A program made the translations under genes and the position numbers. Of a DNA stretch of 33,034 bases, positions 32,109-33,034 are shown piece by piece. The stretch comes from Candidatus Bacteroides merdavium (GTDB taxonomy: Bacteria > Bacteroidota > Bacteroidia > Bacteroidales > Bacteroidaceae). The stretch is from contig DXAV01000016.1 of assembly GCA_019116805.1 (NCBI GenBank), positions 1 through 33,034 of the forward strand, given 5' to 3'. The notes under the pieces were generated by a model. That model was given only the letters and a program-made list of their open reading frames with translations. It ran no database searches and had not been told where the DNA came from. Positions within the stretch are counted from its first letter, which is position 1. Each line of letters opens with the position of its first letter.

Positions 32109-33014
32109 ATGTTTCCAGAGTCTAAAGTTACAGAGATTTATTGTATGGCCGATGATTTTTGCAAGGAATTTGCGTTGCAGCAGGAAAAATATATGATAGG
32201 AGACAAGAAACAGAACCATCGCAACAAGCCTAACCGTATGAATGATGCTGAGATTATGGTTATTCTTATCCTGTTTCATTCCGGTGGTTTCCGCTGCTTT
32301 AAGCATTACTATAAGGAATATGTGTGCAAACATCTGAAACACCTTTTCCCACGTTTGGTATCCTATAACCGTTTCGTGGAACTGGAAAAGGAAGTACTGC
32401 TTCCCTTGACTATTTTCATTAAGAAAGTCCTGTTGGGAACCTGTACAGGTATCAGTTTTATCGACTCCACTCCCTTGCGTGTATGCCGTAACCAAAGAAT
32501 CCTTATTCATAAGACATTTGAGGGACTTGCCGATCGTGGAAAATGTTCCATGGGCTGGTTCTTCGGATTCAAGTTGCATCTGATAATCAATGACAAGGGT
32601 GAGATTCTCAATTTTATGTTCACGCCCGGAAACGTGGATGACCGGGAACCATTGAAACAGGGTAAGTTCCTGGAAAACATCAAAGGAAAATTATGTGCAG
32701 ACAAGGGATATATTGGCCAGGCTCTGTTTGAGAATCTTTTCCTTAATGGTATACAGCTTGTCACTAAGGTTAAAAACAACATGAAGAACTCACTGATGAG
32801 TATTGCCGACAAGATTCTGCTCAGAAAAAGAGCCTTGATTGAAACGGTCAATGATGAACTGAAGAATATTGCACAGATCGAACATTCCAGGCATCGTTCC
32901 TTTAACAACTTCATTGCAAATTCCTTGTCGGCTATTGCGGCATATTGCTTTTTTGAGAAGAAACCCGCCATTGACGTGAATTTTGTCAATGACGGACAAC
33001 TGTCTATTTTCTAA
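32109..33014 (+). CDS. IS982-family transposase
   Basis: The product is 301 residues, full length for the family. The DDE catalytic set is visible: Asp in S-F-I-D-S-T-P-L, Asp in C-A-D-K-G-Y-I-G and Glu in A-L-I-E-T-V-N-D-E-L-K-N. The G-W-F-F-G-F-K-L-H-L segment between the first two is typical of IS982. The enzyme cuts and joins the element ends. The frame is intact, so the copy may be active. Base composition is more AT-rich than the flanking glycosidase gene, which fits an acquired element. Confidence 0.93.
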   Translation: MFPESKVTEIYCMADDFCKEFALQQEKYMIGDKKQNHRNKPNRMNDAEIMVILILFHSGGFRCFKHYYKEYVCKHLKHLFPRLVSYNRFVELEKEVLLPLTIFIKKVLLGTCTGISFIDSTPLRVCRNQRILIHKTFEGLADRGKCSMGWFFGFKLHLIINDKGEILNFMFTPGNVDDREPLKQGKFLENIKGKLCADKGYIGQALFENLFLNGIQLVTKVKNNMKNSLMSIADKILLRKRALIETVNDELKNIAQIEHSRHRSFNNFIANSLSAIAAYCFFEKKPAIDVNFVNDGQLSIF

Positions 33015-33034
33015 TTTTATTTCGAACTCACGTT
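33014..33034 (-). repeat. Right terminal inverted repeat of the IS
   Basis: Read inward on the minus strand it starts AACGTGAGTTCGA, as the left end does. Its outer base is the window's final base. Its first base is the last base of the transposase stop codon. Confidence 0.85.

Larger units (their letters stand above)
32000..33034 (+). mobile_element. IS982-family insertion sequence, complete
   Basis: The element is 1035 bp, bounded by near-perfect 21-bp terminal inverted repeats that both read AACGTGAGTTCGA from outside inward. It contains one transposase gene. Length, repeat size and transposase type fit IS982. The right end is the last base of the window, so the target duplication cannot be examined. 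It interrupts the DUF418-like gene. Confidence 0.88.

Noticed and set aside
1..33034. tRNA, rRNA or riboswitch genes
   Set aside because: I looked for cloverleaf-type stems with T-loop GTTCGAnTC patterns and for known riboswitch cores in the intergenic regions and saw none. A covariance-model scan would be decisive.

Overview
The window looks like a Bacteroides-type chromosome (Bacteroidota). The evidence is the many TAnnTTTG-like -7 promoter elements, the weak or absent Shine-Dalgarno sequences at most starts, short lipoprotein signals in carbohydrate-active and surface proteins, a serine-type sulfatase, a GH88 hydrolase, the paired DUF3108/Ig-like proteins, and an acpP-fabF-rnc cluster. I saw no rRNA or tRNA gene, phage module or CRISPR array. 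The genus call is inference from gene content.

Layout, left to right. Bases 1-2382 hold the 3' end of an Ig-like surface protein, a DUF3108 protein and a convergent hotdog thioesterase. Bases 2580-5444 hold a lipoprotein GH88 unsaturated glucuronyl hydrolase and a lipoprotein sulfatase, probably a glycosaminoglycan-degrading pair. Bases 5702-10747 hold cysS, a small lipoprotein, an MnmA-type tRNA thiolase and a GH3-fold acyl-adenylating enzyme. Bases 10934-16239 are core metabolism: 6-phosphofructokinase, the leftward acpP-fabF-rnc operon, purN and pdxB. Bases 16317-21497 hold an MsbA-like ABC exporter, a DUF6078-like protein, a 6-bladed beta-propeller lipoprotein, a viroplasmin-RNase H and shikimate kinase. 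Bases 21610-24370 hold arginine decarboxylase and argB. Bases 24395-26644 hold an ECF sigma factor, its overlapping putative anti-sigma gene and a convergent DUF2807 protein. Bases 26850-31868 hold a YgjP-like metallopeptidase, a small membrane protein, a CE1-like esterase and a GH3 glycosidase. The window ends in an IS982-family element that cuts a DUF418-like gene after 35 codons. The last base of the window is the last base of the element's right inverted repeat.

Two things stand out beyond the gene list. First, several intergenic regions carry short tandem arrays with a period of 22-23 bp. Each array has its own sequence word, the units are imperfect palindromes, and all five clear cases lie just after gene 3' ends (5488-5602, 9148-9213, 15118-15183, 18655-18809, 29443-29508). 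A long hairpin at 23513-23576 looks related. I do not know a named family with these properties. Second, the ECF sigma gene and the convergent DUF2807 gene each have an upstream GnAACnTT...CGTC sequence with sigma-E-like spacing, so they may form one small regulon. All positions and alignments were worked out by eye; no search or folding program was run.
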